Shown: positions 1 through 13,378, numbered from the stretch's first letter. The stretch is DNA of 64,000 nt from Kosakonia oryzendophytica (GCF_900094925.1 NZ_FMAY01000010.1:23876-87875), one strand, 5' to 3'. The notes: generated from the letters alone by a model not told the origin. Program-made: numbers and translations.

Positions 1-1581
<1,581 letters not shown>

Positions 1582-1601
<20 letters not shown>

Positions 1602-2241
1602 CTTTACCCGACCAGATAATCTCGCCGGTCTGCACCAGCATCAATTGCATTTGCAGACCCGGTGCATTGGCATTTCCGGTCGCGTTGGAATACAGCACAT
1701 ATTGCGCGCCGACATTGCGGGCAATGCCAATCGCTTTGCTACGCGTCCCCAGACTGTCCTGCGGTGAAAGCCCCAGTTGTTGCTTCGCCACGGCCAGTTG
1801 TTGTGCGGTAATCAATGTAAATTTGCCGTTATTAGCCAGCGCATTACGCACCGCCTCGGTGGCTTCACCGGTATTGATGGCGCCATTAGTGCGGTTATTT
1901 ACGCTATCCACGAGCAGCACGCTTCCCGCTATTGCACCGCTCGCAGGCAACATTTTGCCCACCATCGGTTGCACCGCGCCATTCCAGTCATAGTGACGTT
2001 CACGCGGCGTTGGCTGCGCAGTCTGATCCTGATGCTCAATCGGGCCTGGCTGCTGCTGCGGCAGTGTCGGGACAGAAGGCACCGTCGGTACCGGTTGTTG
2101 CGGCTGCGGCTGCGTGGGTTGCTGCTCCCCTCCCCCGGCCTGATCGACAGGTGCGGGTTGTTGCTCACCGCGAATGATACAACCCGACAACAACATGGCG
2201 AAAGTTGTCAGTAGTGCGTAGCGTCCAAGTGTTTTAATCAA
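1582..2241 (-). CDS. lpoB: Outer-membrane lipoprotein LpoB, activator of PBP1B
   Basis: Outer-membrane lipoprotein that reaches through the periplasm to activate the peptidoglycan synthase PBP1B. It has a lipoprotein signal peptide with lipobox LSGC (Cys at about 21). A proline/glutamine-rich disordered linker follows (about residues 27–78), then the globular domain beginning RHYDWNGA. Length is 219 aa against 213 in E. coli; the extra residues lie in the Q/P-rich linker. It is cotranscribed with ycfL upstream and thiK downstream. Confidence 0.95.
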
Positions 2242-2251
2242 GAGTCACCCC

Positions 2252-2626
2252 TTACAGGTAGAGATAAAGTCTGACATTACGCGCCCCCAAATAGTTGGCG
2301 CTCCCGTAGAGCGTCACACCGGAATTCGCCGGAATGGTCACGCTACGCGGGGCTTCCAGGGGATGCATTTCCAGACCTCTGGCGTCATACCAGTAAAAAC
2401 GATAATGCACAGTAACGGGTTGTTGCCTCTCATTAAATAACCGTGAAAACGCGGAGGGCTGGAGTTCTTCAGTACTTAACGTTGGCGGCTGCGCGGTAAT
2501 GCCTGCCGCCAGTATACTGGACTCCATCACCAGCGTTTGATTGTTGGCAACCGGGATCGCCGGGCGCGAACTGCACCCCGCCAGCGTCAACGCCGCCAGT
2601 AATAAGGCAACACGCCCTGTGGTCAT
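2252..2626 (-). CDS. ycfL: YcfL family lipoprotein
   Basis: Small predicted lipoprotein of unknown function (124 aa) with a lipobox LAGC near residue 18. The C-terminal half (VTVHYRFYWYDARGLEMHP onward) is nearly identical to E. coli YcfL. The start was placed at 2626, one base after the hinT stop, rather than at the longer frame starting at 2713, because it gives the correct signal peptide. It sits between hinT and lpoB; the context suggests an envelope role, but none is established from sequence. Confidence 0.88.
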   Translation of the reverse strand: MTTGRVALLLAALTLAGCSSRPAIPVANNQTLVMESSILAAGITAQPPTLSTEELQPSAFSRLFNERQQPVTVHYRFYWYDARGLEMHPLEAPRSVTIPANSGVTLYGSANYLGARNVRLYLYL

Positions 2627-2627
2627 G

Positions 2628-2987
2628 TTACAGGCCTTTATGAGCCAGCATCGGCCCAAGCGCCCGTCCGCCAAGCAGGTGCATATGAATATGATAAACC
2701 TCCTGCCCGCCATGACGATTACAATTCATGATCAAACGATAACCGTCTTCGTCAATACCTTCATCACGGGCGATTTTCGCCGCCACCGTCAGCATACGCC
2801 CAAGCGTCTGTTCATGCGCTTCGGTCACGTCGTTAACGGTAGGGATGAGGATATTCGGCACAATGAGCACATGCGTGGGTGCTTGCGGGGAAATGTCACG
2901 AAAAGCGGTGACCAGCTCATCCTGATACACAATGTCTGACGGAATTTCGCGGCGGATAATTTTACTGAAAATGGTTTCTTCGGCCAT
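2628..2987 (-). CDS. hinT: Purine nucleoside phosphoramidase HinT (HIT family)
   Basis: HIT-superfamily hydrolase that cleaves adenosine 5'-phosphoramidates. The protein is 119 aa with the histidine triad HIHMHLLGG near residue 100. The start at 2987 ([10 protein letters not shown]) matches the family; an in-frame upstream ATG at 3035 would add 16 unrelated residues. It is the first gene of the hinT-ycfL-lpoB-thiK-nagZ run, with a 1-bp gap to ycfL. Confidence 0.95.
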   Translation of the reverse strand: MAEETIFSKIIRREIPSDIVYQDELVTAFRDISPQAPTHVLIVPNILIPTVNDVTEAHEQTLGRMLTVAAKIARDEGIDEDGYRLIMNCNRHGGQEVYHIHMHLLGGRALGPMLAHKGL

Positions 2988-3327
2988 GACGTTTTCCTTT
3001 TTTGAGCGCGGGGAGATGCCCGCAGCCGTCGTCAATTACTTGCCCTAGAGTATGATCGAGTTTCTCTTGTCGTTTCAACCAAAACGCTGTTTTTCTTTCC
3101 TCTTTCAGGCACCGCTGGCGCAGGAATAGACAACCTTTCCATCTCGCGACGGTGAAACAGCATTTCAGTAATAAATCTTACATCTGTTTACATCCATTTG
3201 ATGAATGCGTATATTTCGCATTTGCATTTTCATGCGCAATTAATGCCAGGCCAATTAAAAATGTACGCCTGCCGCGACAACGTATCGCCGCCGGGCACTC
3301 CCTCTAACACACCAGTAAGGTTTATTC
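2988..3327. other. hinT/fhuE divergent intergenic region
   Basis: About 340 bp without a gene. It must hold the hinT promoter on the minus strand and the fhuE promoter on the plus strand. The half next to fhuE is AT-rich (about 3165–3240), with a run resembling a degenerate Fur site near 3213–3240, but I cannot fit the 19-bp consensus convincingly. No ORF here looks real. Confidence 0.5.
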
Positions 3328-5535
3328 ATGTCTTTCACTCATCACGCCAGGAAAGCCGCGCATCCGTTAGCCGCCACACCGTCTCTGCTTGCCACGTACA
3401 TTGCGCTGGCGTTGGCACCTTCTGCTGCCCTTGCGACTGATAAAACATCTGAAGATACCGTGGTTGTAGACAGCGCAGCGCTAAGCACCTCCGACAGTCA
3501 GGATCAGGACTACAGTGTTAAAACCACGACAACCGGCACCAAACTGTTGCTGGTGCCACGCGATATTCCGCAATCTGTGAGCGTGGTTAGCCAGCAGCGC
3601 ATGCAAGATCAGCAGCTGAACACGATTGAACAGGTTCTGGACAATACCATTGGCGTAAGCGCCTCGCGTATCGACTCGCACCGGACAAACTTCTTCGCAC
3701 GCGGTTTTTTCATCAGTAACTTTGCTTATGAAGATATGCCGACCTTCCTGGATAACCGCTGGAACTTTGGCGATACCGCTGGCGATACAGCCATTTACGA
3801 CAAAATTGAAGTGGTACGCGGTGCCGCAGGTCTGATGAGTGGCACGGGTAACCCGTCAGCCTACGTCAATATGGTGCGTAAGCATGCGGACAGTAAAGAG
3901 TTCAAAGGCGACGCAACTGCAACGTACGGAAGCTGGGATAATCAACGCTACGTCCTCGACTTACAGGCACCATTAACAGAGTCCGGTAATGTGCGAGGCC
4001 GCATGATCACCGGCTACCAGGATAAAGATTCGTGGATTGAGCGTAACCATTACCGCAAAAAATTCCTCACCGGTGTTGTAGATGCAGACCTCACTGATTC
4101 CACCACTCTGTCTGTCGGGTATGACTATCAGGAAAGCCAGGAAGACAGCCCGACCTGGGGCGGTTTCCCGTCGATGTACAGCGATGGTAGCCGTACGCAC
4201 TTTCGCCGTGGCTTCAACACAGCGGCTGACTGGGCTTACTCCAACATGGACTCCACAAAAATTTTCGCCAATCTGACGCAGCGTTTTGATAACGGCTGGG
4301 AAGCGAAAGTTAACGCCATGCATGCGGAAACCAATTTTGACAGCAAATTGATGTATATCGATGGCTATCCGGATAAAAACACCGGTCTCTACGATGCCTC
4401 ACAATGGCAAGGTGCCTGGGGCGGCTGGAACCGTGGTGAGCGTAAACAGGACTCTGTGGATGCATTCGTGCGCGGCGGCTACGATCTCCTCGGTCGTCAA
4501 CATGAAGTGATGTTTGGCGGTAGCTACAGTCGTCAGCGTAACAACTATGACAACGCTTATCCGGTGAATGATAATTCCGGTCTGATGGACGTTGGCAGTA
4601 TCAATCGTTACAGCGGCAATACGCTTGCTGACCCCACCTGGTCAGACTGGGCGCTCTATCAGCGGGATGTGATCCGCCAGAAATCCGTTTATGCAGCAAC
4701 CCGTATTTCGCTGGCGGATCCCCTGCACCTTATTCTGGGTGCGCGTTACACCGAGTGGAGCGCAAAATACAACCTGGAACGTAAACCGGATGAAATCCGC
4801 AACAGCAAGTCCGATGATGTAACGCCGTATGCGGGGCTGGTTTATGACATCGATGACACCTGGTCTGTGTACGGCAGTTATACCTCTATCTTTGAGCCTT
4901 CAAGCCAGCGCGATATCAACAGCGAGTTCCTCGACCCGACGACAGGTAAAAGCTACGAAGCCGGGGTGAAAGGCGACTGGTTTAACACGCGCCTGACGGC
5001 AACGTTTGCCCTATTCCGCACCGAGCAGGATCACGTTGCTGTTTCGACGGGCGAGTACATCCCGAACTCTGGTGGCCAGACGGCGTATAAATCCGTGAAC
5101 GGCACCGTCAGCAAAGGGGTTGAATTTGAACTGAATGGCGCACTGACCGACAACCTGCAACTGACTTTCGGTGCCAGCCGCTTTATGGCGGAAGATGGTG
5201 ACGGTGTTGCGGTTAACCCGGAACAAGCGCGTACGACGATGAAGTTGTTTACCCGCTACCAATTACCGATGCTGCCAGAACTTGCTTTTGGTGGTGGTGC
5301 CCGCTGGCAAAACAAAAGCTGGCAGGATATTAAAGGCCCGAATGGCGATACCCGTATCACCCAGAGCGGCTACACCGTGGTTGACCTGTTTACCCGTTAT
5401 CAGGCCACTAAAAATTTCGCGATTCAGGCCAACCTGAACAATGTGTTCGATAAAGCGTATTACGATTATCTGGGCACTTATGGGGTTTATGGCGCGCCGC
5501 GTAACTTCTCTATCAGCGCCAACTACCGTTTCTGA
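3328..5535 (+). CDS. fhuE: TonB-dependent ferric siderophore receptor FhuE
   Basis: Outer-membrane receptor for ferric coprogen and related hydroxamates. It is 735 aa against 729 in E. coli. A signal peptide ends at ALA (residue 36), and a TonB box-like EDTVVV follows at about 42. The plug domain contains RDIPQSVSVVSQQRM and VEVVRGAAGLMSGTGNPSA-like segments, and the barrel ends in aromatic F (ANYRF). Similarity to E. coli FhuE is clear but lower than for flanking proteins, particularly in the plug around residues 110–135 and in the extracellular loops at about 340–440. Ligand range could therefore differ. It is monocistronic, convergent with ptsG, and followed by a strong terminator. Confidence 0.88.
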   Translation: MSFTHHARKAAHPLAATPSLLATYIALALAPSAALATDKTSEDTVVVDSAALSTSDSQDQDYSVKTTTTGTKLLLVPRDIPQSVSVVSQQRMQDQQLNTIEQVLDNTIGVSASRIDSHRTNFFARGFFISNFAYEDMPTFLDNRWNFGDTAGDTAIYDKIEVVRGAAGLMSGTGNPSAYVNMVRKHADSKEFKGDATATYGSWDNQRYVLDLQAPLTESGNVRGRMITGYQDKDSWIERNHYRKKFLTGVVDADLTDSTTLSVGYDYQESQEDSPTWGGFPSMYSDGSRTHFRRGFNTAADWAYSNMDSTKIFANLTQRFDNGWEAKVNAMHAETNFDSKLMYIDGYPDKNTGLYDASQWQGAWGGWNRGERKQDSVDAFVRGGYDLLGRQHEVMFGGSYSRQRNNYDNAYPVNDNSGLMDVGSINRYSGNTLADPTWSDWALYQRDVIRQKSVYAATRISLADPLHLILGARYTEWSAKYNLERKPDEIRNSKSDDVTPYAGLVYDIDDTWSVYGSYTSIFEPSSQRDINSEFLDPTTGKSYEAGVKGDWFNTRLTATFALFRTEQDHVAVSTGEYIPNSGGQTAYKSVNGTVSKGVEFELNGALTDNLQLTFGASRFMAEDGDGVAVNPEQARTTMKLFTRYQLPMLPELAFGGGARWQNKSWQDIKGPNGDTRITQSGYTVVDLFTRYQATKNFAIQANLNNVFDKAYYDYLGTYGVYGAPRNFSISANYRF

Positions 5536-5554
5536 TAAGCGTGCTAAAGGCTAA

Positions 5555-5580
5555 GGGAGCCTGATGGCTCCCTTTTTTAT
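5555..5580 (+). terminator. Rho-independent terminator of fhuE
   Basis: Perfect 7-bp stem GGGAGCC/GGCTCCC with a TGAT loop, followed by six T residues, starting 19 bp after the fhuE stop. It is the mirror image of the ptsG terminator at 5602–5627. Confidence 0.9.
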
Positions 5581-5601
5581 ACTCTCGCATCATTACACCC
5601 C

Positions 5602-5627
5602 ATAAAAAAGGGAGCCATCAGGCTCCC
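5602..5627 (-). terminator. Rho-independent terminator of ptsG
   Basis: On the minus strand this reads GGGAGCC, TGAT, GGCTCCC and then a T run, exactly the 26-base sequence found at 5555–5580 in opposite orientation. It lies 21 bp past the ptsG stop. Confidence 0.9.
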
Positions 5628-5648
5628 TCAGTCTCCCCAGACTATGGC

Positions 5649-7082
5649 TTAGTTGTTACGGATGTATTCATCCATCTCGGTTTTCAGGTTATCGGATTTC
5701 GTACCGAAAATAGCCTGCACACCGGAACCCGCCACAACCACACCCGCAGCGCCCAGTTTCTTCAGGCCAGCCTGATCCACTTTCGCTACGTCAGCAACGC
5801 TGACACGCAGACGCGTGATGCACGCATCCAGGTTGGTGATGTTTTCTTTACCGCCAAACGCCGTAACCAGAGCCGGAGCCATTTCGCTGGTTGCACCAGC
5901 TTTACTCTCTTCAGTGGTTTCTTCACGGCCAGGGGTTTTCAGATCCAACGCTTTAATCAGCACACGGAACAGGGTGTAGTAAACAATCGCATAACCCGCG
6001 CCGATAACCGGGAACAGCCACAGTTTGCTGCTGTTGCCGCTCAGTACGATGAAGTCAATCAGACCGTGAGAGAACGATGTACCGTCACGCATACCCAGCA
6101 GGATACAGATCGGGAATGCCAGACCAGCCAGAATCGCGTGGATGACGTACAGGATCGGCGCAACGAACATGAAGGAGAACTCGATCGGCTCGGTGATACC
6201 GGTCAGGAACGAGGTCAGCGCTGCGGAGATCATGATACCGCCCACTTTCGCGCGGTTTTCCGGTTTAGCAGAGTGCCAGATAGCAATAGCGGCAGCCGGC
6301 AGACCGTACATTTTGAACAGGAAGCCGCCAGACAGTTTGCCTGCAGTCGGGTCGCCTGCCATGTAACGCGGGATATCGCCGTGGAAAACCTGACCTGCTG
6401 CGTTGGTGAATTCGCCAATCTGCATCTGGAAAGGTACGTTCCAGATATGGTGCAGACCGAACGGTACCAGGCAACGTTCAATAAAGCCGTAGATACCGAA
6501 CGCAACAACCGGGTTCTGGTAAGCAGCCCACTGAGAGAACGTCTGAATAGCGGTACCGATCGGCGGCCAAATAAAGGACAGGATCACACCGGTGAAAATC
6601 GCAGCCAGACCAGAAATGATCGGCACGAAACGCTTACCGGCGAAGAAGCCCAGGTACTCAGGCAGCTTGATACGGTAGAAACGGTTGAACATGTACGCTG
6701 CGATCGCACCGGAGATGATCCCTCCGAGAACACCGGTATCAGCCAGGTGTTTTGCGGCGATTTCTTCAGCAGGTAAATGCAGAACCAGCGGCGCAACAAC
6801 AGCCATGGTCTTCACCATGATGCCGTAAGCAACAACCGAAGCCAGAGCTGAAACACCGTCGTTATTGGTGAAGCCCAATGCAACACCGATAGCGAAGATC
6901 AGCGGCATGTTGGCAAAAACGGAACCGCCCGCTTCGGCCATAACATGGGAAACCACTGCTGGCAGCCAGCTGAAGTTTGCAGAACCGACGCCCAGCAGGA
7001 TACCTGCGATAGGCAGTACGGATACTGGCAGCATCAGCGATTTACCGACCTTCTGCAGGTTAGCAAATGCATTCTTAAACAT
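5649..7082 (-). CDS. ptsG: Glucose-specific PTS enzyme IICB (PtsG)
   Basis: Inner-membrane glucose permease that phosphorylates glucose during uptake, taking phosphate from EIIA-Glc. It is 477 aa, the same as E. coli. The membrane IIC domain spans about residues 1–386, and after a linker comes the cytosolic IIB domain with phosphorylated Cys421 in [11 protein letters not shown]. The C-terminus ([10 protein letters not shown]) is conserved. Upstream are recognisable Mlc and CRP sites and the SgrS pairing region over the ribosome site, so both transcriptional and small-RNA control seem conserved. Confidence 0.97.
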   Translation of the reverse strand: MFKNAFANLQKVGKSLMLPVSVLPIAGILLGVGSANFSWLPAVVSHVMAEAGGSVFANMPLIFAIGVALGFTNNDGVSALASVVAYGIMVKTMAVVAPLVLHLPAEEIAAKHLADTGVLGGIISGAIAAYMFNRFYRIKLPEYLGFFAGKRFVPIISGLAAIFTGVILSFIWPPIGTAIQTFSQWAAYQNPVVAFGIYGFIERCLVPFGLHHIWNVPFQMQIGEFTNAAGQVFHGDIPRYMAGDPTAGKLSGGFLFKMYGLPAAAIAIWHSAKPENRAKVGGIMISAALTSFLTGITEPIEFSFMFVAPILYVIHAILAGLAFPICILLGMRDGTSFSHGLIDFIVLSGNSSKLWLFPVIGAGYAIVYYTLFRVLIKALDLKTPGREETTEESKAGATSEMAPALVTAFGGKENITNLDACITRLRVSVADVAKVDQAGLKKLGAAGVVVAGSGVQAIFGTKSDNLKTEMDEYIRNN

Positions 7083-7090
7083 AATTGAGA

Positions 7091-7104
7091 GTGCTCCTGA
7101 GTAT
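7091..7104 (-). promoter_or_regulatory. SgrS-pairing segment over the ptsG ribosome site
   Basis: On the minus strand the leader reads ATACTCAGGAGCACTCTC just before the ptsG ATG. It contains the AGGAG ribosome site and matches the E. coli ptsG segment known to pair with the small RNA SgrS under glucose-phosphate stress. The gene for SgrS is not in this window. Confidence 0.75.
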
Positions 7105-7179
7105 TAGTGCTTTTTTTACGCTTTTGCGCATTGGCGCGGGGGGAGAGCCGCGCCGTGGGAAGGGCATCTAAGCGCCCCT

Positions 7180-7204
7180 TATTTATTACACAGAGTAAAA
7201 TAAA
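7180..7204 (-). promoter_or_regulatory. Mlc operator at the ptsG promoter
   Basis: AT-rich near-palindrome around TTACTCTGTGTAATAA (minus strand), about 100 bp upstream of the ptsG start. It closely resembles the E. coli ptsG P1 operator bound by the glucose-responsive repressor Mlc. Called from remembered similarity, not from a matrix scan. Confidence 0.7.
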
Positions 7205-7216
7205 TCGATTTGGCTT

Positions 7217-7236
7217 TGTTTGATGGCTATCACGTT
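7217..7236 (-). promoter_or_regulatory. CRP site at the ptsG promoter
   Basis: Minus strand reads ACGTGATAGCCATCAAAC, a GTGA-N6-TCA match to the CRP consensus. It is placed upstream of the Mlc site as in E. coli ptsG, implying cAMP-CRP activation. Confidence 0.7.
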
Positions 7237-7380
7237 TCAGCCAGCGCGCGCTGCAAAACTCACGTTAATTTACAAAAGCCGCATGCCTTCGAATGAAAAT
7301 AGCCCCTCACCGCCTTTTTTATGGCGGTGAACTTTACTCTGATCGTTTATTAATTACGAGCCCTAAAATAAGCTGAAATT

Positions 7381-8175
7381 TCAGGCGGATTGCAGACGGG
7401 AGGGATCGATATGGAACAGACTGGCAAAGTTTTGCGTGGTTTGCCGGGCCAGTTCCTCAACGGAAACGCCCTTCAATACCGCCATATATTCAGCAACATC
7501 TCGCGTCATGGCTGGCTGATTTTCCTTACCACGGTGGGGCACTGGCGCGAGATACGGTGAGTCCGTCTCGACCAGCAGTCGATCCAACGGAACATAGCGT
7601 GCAGCGTCACGAAGCTGTTCAGCGTTGCGGAACGTCACAATACCGGAGAACGAGATATAAAAGCCCATATCCAACAATTTGCCAGCCGTGTCGCGATCTT
7701 CCGTAAAACAGTGCAGAACGCCGCCACACTCAGTTACCTTCTCTTCCTGCAGAATAGCCAGCGTATCGGCGCGGGCATCGCGGGTGTGCACAATAACCGG
7801 TTTGTTCAGCTCACGGCCAATGCGGATATGGTTACGGAAAGAGATCTGCTGTTGCGGTTTAGTTTCAGGCGTATAGAAATAATCGAGGCCGGTTTCCCCC
7901 ATCGCTACCACACCGGGTTCGGCTGCTAGCTGGCGTAAGGTCTCGACCTCATAACTTTCGTCCTGATTGAGCGGGTGCACGCCACAGGAGAACACCACGT
8001 TGTCACGCTCCCCTACCAATTCTCGCATCGTGCGGTATCCCGGTAGCGTGGTGGCAACAGCAAGGCAAAATTTCACATCACGCGCGGCGGCTTTCGCCAG
8101 CACGTCATCCACGTCTTTGTGCAAAGCGTGATAATCAAGACCATCAAGATGGCAGTGCGAGTCGACTAAAAACAT
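7381..8175 (-). CDS. ycfH: TatD-family metal-dependent hydrolase YcfH
   Basis: TIM-barrel metallo-hydrolase of the TatD deoxyribonuclease family, 264 aa; its physiological substrate is uncertain. Metal ligands are visible in order: HCHLDG at the N-terminus, GETGLDYF, a VHTRDA histidine, LHCFTED, and VETDSPYLAP. The start at 8175 (MFLVDSHCH) matches the family; the upstream in-frame ATG at 8214 would run into holB. It is the last gene of the pabC-mltG-tmk-holB-ycfH operon. Confidence 0.93.
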   Translation of the reverse strand: MFLVDSHCHLDGLDYHALHKDVDDVLAKAAARDVKFCLAVATTLPGYRTMRELVGERDNVVFSCGVHPLNQDESYEVETLRQLAAEPGVVAMGETGLDYFYTPETKPQQQISFRNHIRIGRELNKPVIVHTRDARADTLAILQEEKVTECGGVLHCFTEDRDTAGKLLDMGFYISFSGIVTFRNAEQLRDAARYVPLDRLLVETDSPYLAPVPHRGKENQPAMTRDVAEYMAVLKGVSVEELARQTTQNFASLFHIDPSRLQSA

Positions 8176-8185
8176 AATGTCTCTC

Positions 8186-9190
8186 TTAAAGATGGGATAC
8201 AGGAAGCACCGCACCTGGTTGCAGGTAGCGTTCCAGATTTAACAACAGATCGGTCAGCAAAAGTTCGCGGTTCACACCGGACACATTCAGCAATTGCTCC
8301 CGGCAGGTAAACAGCGCATGTAAGAGCGCGTGCAACGTGTCGCCGCGCATCTGGCGAGCAAGAGCGTGCACCAACACAGAGGCGTCCACATTACTGAGCA
8401 GGGTCGCGCCTTGCTGAACTTTCAGCGCATCCAGAAACAGCGATGACATCCATTGCAGACGCTCAGCAACCCGTTCATGGTTCAACGCCGGTAACACAGC
8501 GAGCCAGTCACCACTTTGCAGCGCTGTATCGACAGCCTGGCACAGCGTCAGCCGTTGCGACCAGCATTCTTCCTGCAATAATGCTTCCGCAGCGCCTGGT
8601 GACCCGGCACTCAGGCGAAGCGCGGTCAGTAGCGTCTCCGACGATGCCGTCACTTCCCGGCCAAGCCATGCGCTGGCATAGTTTTCTGCAGGAGGCGCAA
8701 GGTGATGCAAACGACAGCGGCTGCGCAAAGTCGCTAATAATCGTGCGGGTTCACGGCAGGCAAGGAAAAACCATGTCTGCGCTGGCGGCTCTTCGAGGGT
8801 TTTGAGTAACGCATTAGCGGCTGCATCCGTCAGCAGAGCGGCATCCTGAATCCATACTACTTTTGCGCCGCCCAGCCGCGCGTGTTCATACAATTTTTCG
8901 CTGACTTCGCGTACCGCATCAATCCCTAATGCAGTTTTGCCTTTTTCCGGCGTCAGCGTGTAATAGTCCGGATGCGTGCCTGCCTGCATAAGCTGACACC
9001 CCCGGCAATGACCACAGCTTTTGTGCCCTTGTGGCGTCTGGCATAACAAAAAACGGCTGATCGCATAGATCAAGGCGTCTTCCCCCATGCCAGGCAATGC
9101 ATGGATCAGTAATGCGTGGTGCCCACGTCCGGCCTGATAACTGGCTACCAGTTGTTCAAAGTCCGGCCGCAGCCACGGATACCATCTCAT
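8186..9190 (-). CDS. holB: DNA polymerase III delta-prime subunit HolB
   Basis: AAA+ family stator of the beta-clamp loader, working with delta, gamma and tau at the replication fork. It is 334 aa, matching E. coli. The N-terminal AAA domain has the degenerate Walker A ALPGMGED, which does not bind ATP in this family, then a zinc cluster CGHCRGC near residue 60 and the conserved LLKTLEEPP segment. Its ATG at 9190 overlaps the tmk stop by 4 bp (ATGA). Confidence 0.96.
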   Translation of the reverse strand: MRWYPWLRPDFEQLVASYQAGRGHHALLIHALPGMGEDALIYAISRFLLCQTPQGHKSCGHCRGCQLMQAGTHPDYYTLTPEKGKTALGIDAVREVSEKLYEHARLGGAKVVWIQDAALLTDAAANALLKTLEEPPAQTWFFLACREPARLLATLRSRCRLHHLAPPAENYASAWLGREVTASSETLLTALRLSAGSPGAAEALLQEECWSQRLTLCQAVDTALQSGDWLAVLPALNHERVAERLQWMSSLFLDALKVQQGATLLSNVDASVLVHALARQMRGDTLHALLHALFTCREQLLNVSGVNRELLLTDLLLNLERYLQPGAVLPVSHL

Positions 9191-9828
9191 GCGCCCTGCT
9201 CCTGGACCCATGCCATAATGGTCTGACGAATATTTTGCATAACATCCTCCAGCGGCTGGGTCGCATCAATGGTGCGAATGGTGTCATCCTGCGCCGCCAG
9301 TTCAAGGTAACGGGCTCGCGTCCGGTTAAAGAACTCCAGCGACTCCTGTTCAATGCGATCCAGCTCGCCACGCGCACGCGCGCGTTTTAGTCCGACTTCT
9401 GGCGTCACATCAAGATAGAGGGTTAAGTCCGGACGGAAATCCCCCAGCACCGCATCACGTAAGGTGGCGAGCATCGCCTGATCAATGCCGCGACCACCGC
9501 CCTGATAAGCCTGGGTGGAAAGGTCGTGACGATCGCCAATAACCCACTGACCTTGCGCCAGTGCCGGTTTGATCACCGTTTCAACTAACTGTACACGGGC
9601 AGCATAAAACATCAGCACTTCAGCTTTGTCGCAAATGACCTCGTCACCTACAGAGCGAATATCCAGCACCAGGCTGCGCAGTTTTTCCGCCAACAGCGTC
9701 CCACCAGGCTCACGCGTGAATACCATTTCATTCACGCCAGATTCTTTAAGCGTGCTCACAATGACATCACGTGCCGAGGTTTTACCGGCGCCTTCAAGCC
9801 CTTCAATGACAATGTATTTACTGCCCAT
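9187..9828 (-). CDS. tmk: Thymidylate kinase Tmk
   Basis: Phosphorylates dTMP to dTDP. It is 213 aa with a P-loop [10 protein letters not shown] near residue 9, the FTREPGGT segment, [17 protein letters not shown], and a lid region rich in arginine ([13 protein letters not shown]). It overlaps mltG by 11 bp upstream and holB by 4 bp downstream, consistent with coupled translation. Confidence 0.97.
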   Translation of the reverse strand: MGSKYIVIEGLEGAGKTSARDVIVSTLKESGVNEMVFTREPGGTLLAEKLRSLVLDIRSVGDEVICDKAEVLMFYAARVQLVETVIKPALAQGQWVIGDRHDLSTQAYQGGGRGIDQAMLATLRDAVLGDFRPDLTLYLDVTPEVGLKRARARGELDRIEQESLEFFNRTRARYLELAAQDDTIRTIDATQPLEDVMQNIRQTIMAWVQEQGA

Positions 9829-10840
9829 TTTTTTCCTTAAGTACTTTCAGGTATTCCTGCACTGACCGGTTATGGCTGGCGAGATTGGTGTTAAACGTGT
9901 GCCCGCCTTTGCCGTCGGCCACAAAATAGAGATACGGCGTCTTCGCGGGATGCGCCGCCGCTTTCAACGACGCTTCTGCCGGAATGGCAATTGGCCCCGG
10001 CGGCATGCCGCTTATTACATAGGTATTATATTCCGTCGGTGTATCCAAATCGGCGCGCGACAGCTTACCATTATAACGCGCGCCCATCCCGTAGATCACC
10101 GTCGGATCGGTCTGTAGCTTCATGCCAACGCGTAACCGGTTAATAAATACCGATGCGACCTGATCGCGCTCACTGGCCACAGCAGTCTCTTTTTCAATAA
10201 TTGAGGCCATGGTAACCAGCTGGTTCTGGTCTTTGTAGGGCAGCCCTTCCATTCGCCCCTCCCAGATCTGCTCAACAGCCCGCACCATCTTTTGATGCGC
10301 GCGCTTTAGTAATGCCACGTCGGTGGTGTTGGCGGTGTACATCCAGGTATCAGGCCAGAACCAGCCTTCCACCCACTCCGGATGTTCCAACTTCAGAGCC
10401 TGCGCTACTGTAGCGTAATCATCATCTTTCAGTGTGTGTTTGATCCACGGTGCGTCACGCAACTGCTTAAGATAGTCACTCAACCGCATACCTTCGACCA
10501 GACGCAGCGGGAACTGCGCTTCTTTACCGCTTGCCAGCAACTGCAACATTTCACGAACGGTCATACCTGGCGTAAAACGATAGGTCCCGGCTTTAAAGTG
10601 CGAGAGATCCGGTTCCAACTTAAGCAACCACTGGAATACCCGCGGACGGTTGATCACCTTCTCGTTGTACAACTGTTCACCCAAGGCAAGACGCCCCGTT
10701 CCGGCCGGTAGGGAAAAAATGTGTTCTTCCTTGATCAGGATCGTGCTGTCAGCCAATTGGCGAACCTTCCACACACCTGCTCCCGCTGCGATAACCATCG
10801 CCGCCAGCAGGAGAAGAACAAAACGTAACATTTTCTTCAT
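9818..10840 (-). CDS. mltG: Endolytic murein transglycosylase MltG
   Basis: Inner-membrane transglycosylase that cuts nascent glycan strands and helps set their length. It is 340 aa as in E. coli. A single N-terminal membrane segment (about residues 4–25) is followed by a periplasmic YceG domain with the catalytic glutamate in SIIEKETA (about residue 218) and the [20 protein letters not shown] motif. It overlaps the pabC stop by 4 bp. Confidence 0.96.
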   Translation of the reverse strand: MKKMLRFVLLLLAAMVIAAGAGVWKVRQLADSTILIKEEHIFSLPAGTGRLALGEQLYNEKVINRPRVFQWLLKLEPDLSHFKAGTYRFTPGMTVREMLQLLASGKEAQFPLRLVEGMRLSDYLKQLRDAPWIKHTLKDDDYATVAQALKLEHPEWVEGWFWPDTWMYTANTTDVALLKRAHQKMVRAVEQIWEGRMEGLPYKDQNQLVTMASIIEKETAVASERDQVASVFINRLRVGMKLQTDPTVIYGMGARYNGKLSRADLDTPTEYNTYVISGMPPGPIAIPAEASLKAAAHPAKTPYLYFVADGKGGHTFNTNLASHNRSVQEYLKVLKEKNGQ

Positions 10841-11652
10841 GACTGATTTATCTGCTCACACAGGGGGGATAAAAAGTGATACAAATCACGCGCGGTCCAG
10901 TGGAGATCACCCCACTGCCGAACCGGGACTACCGGCATCAGCGCGTTGCAAATAAACACTTCATCTGCTTGCTGCAACACATCCTGCCGCGCATTCACTT
11001 CGACAACGTTAAAACCTGAAGATGCCAGTTGCCGCATACAATATTGGCGCATAATGCCATCAACGCCGGCCTGATCCAGGCGGGGAGTAAAAACATCCCT
11101 GCCCCGACGCCAACAAAGATTGGCCGCACAACACTCAGTGAGCCAGCCATCGCTGTCCAGTACCAGCGCTTCATCAGCCTCAGTCTGTTCCAGGTGAGCG
11201 CGGATCAGTACTTGCTCCAGCCTGTTAAGATGTTTAATGCCTGCCAGCAGAGGGTTTCGCCCAAGACGAACCGGACTGAGCACCAGCGTCACGCCATCCT
11301 GCCGCCAGCGCTCGTAATGCGCCGGTTTAGCGGAAACAGAAAGGATACGCGTAGGAGTAATACAGTTTGCCGTACTATAACCTCGACCGCCTGCGCCGCG
11401 GCTGATGATGACTTTTACGACACCATCGACTTTTTCCTTCGCCAGCGTGCTCATCTCCCGCTCCAGCACTGGCCAGTCGGCGAACGGAATAAATAAACGC
11501 TCACATGCTTGCCGTAAGCGTTGCAGATGTGCAGCCAGAAACTGGATCTGCCCGTCAATAATGCGCGCAGTGGTAAAACAACCGTCGCCAAATTGTGTTG
11601 CCCGGTCAGTGGCGGCAAGCGTTTGCTGCTCAATGCCATTAATCAAGAACAT
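10837..11652 (-). CDS. pabC: Aminodeoxychorismate lyase PabC
   Basis: PLP-dependent class IV aminotransferase-fold enzyme that makes p-aminobenzoate for folate. It is 271 aa. The PLP lysine is expected at Lys140 in [13 protein letters not shown], followed by the [20 protein letters not shown] cofactor-binding segment. It lies between the fabF terminator and mltG and heads the replication/folate/cell-wall operon. Confidence 0.94.
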   Translation of the reverse strand: MFLINGIEQQTLAATDRATQFGDGCFTTARIIDGQIQFLAAHLQRLRQACERLFIPFADWPVLEREMSTLAKEKVDGVVKVIISRGAGGRGYSTANCITPTRILSVSAKPAHYERWRQDGVTLVLSPVRLGRNPLLAGIKHLNRLEQVLIRAHLEQTEADEALVLDSDGWLTECCAANLCWRRGRDVFTPRLDQAGVDGIMRQYCMRQLASSGFNVVEVNARQDVLQQADEVFICNALMPVVPVRQWGDLHWTARDLYHFLSPLCEQINQS

Positions 11653-11726
11653 AGAGGCTCCTTATGCGTGGCCGGACAGTTTGGCAGGATGAAAAGCAGA
11701 GAACAAGCGGAGAAAACCGAATAGAA

Positions 11727-11747
11727 AAGGCCCGACAAGCGGGCCTT
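11727..11747 (-). terminator. Terminator after fabF
   Basis: Perfect 8-bp stem AAGGCCCG/CGGGCCTT with a 5-nt loop; the minus strand continues into TTTTCT. It lies 16 bp past the fabF stop and separates the fatty-acid cluster from pabC. Confidence 0.8.
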
Positions 11748-11763
11748 AATATGGCTCAGATAA

Positions 11764-13331
<1,568 letters not shown>

Positions 13332-13378
13332 ACTCTTAAATTTCCTATCAAAACTCGCTTTCGCGATGGTTTTCGTAG

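Noticed and set aside
3213..3240. Fur box upstream of fhuE
   Set aside because: The AT-rich stretch shares only scattered matches with the 19-bp Fur consensus; regulation by Fur is likely from the family but the site is not defined.
6066..6776. 236-codon open frame antisense to ptsG
   Set aside because: Hydrophilic, R/D/T-rich shadow of a membrane-protein gene; no supporting signals.
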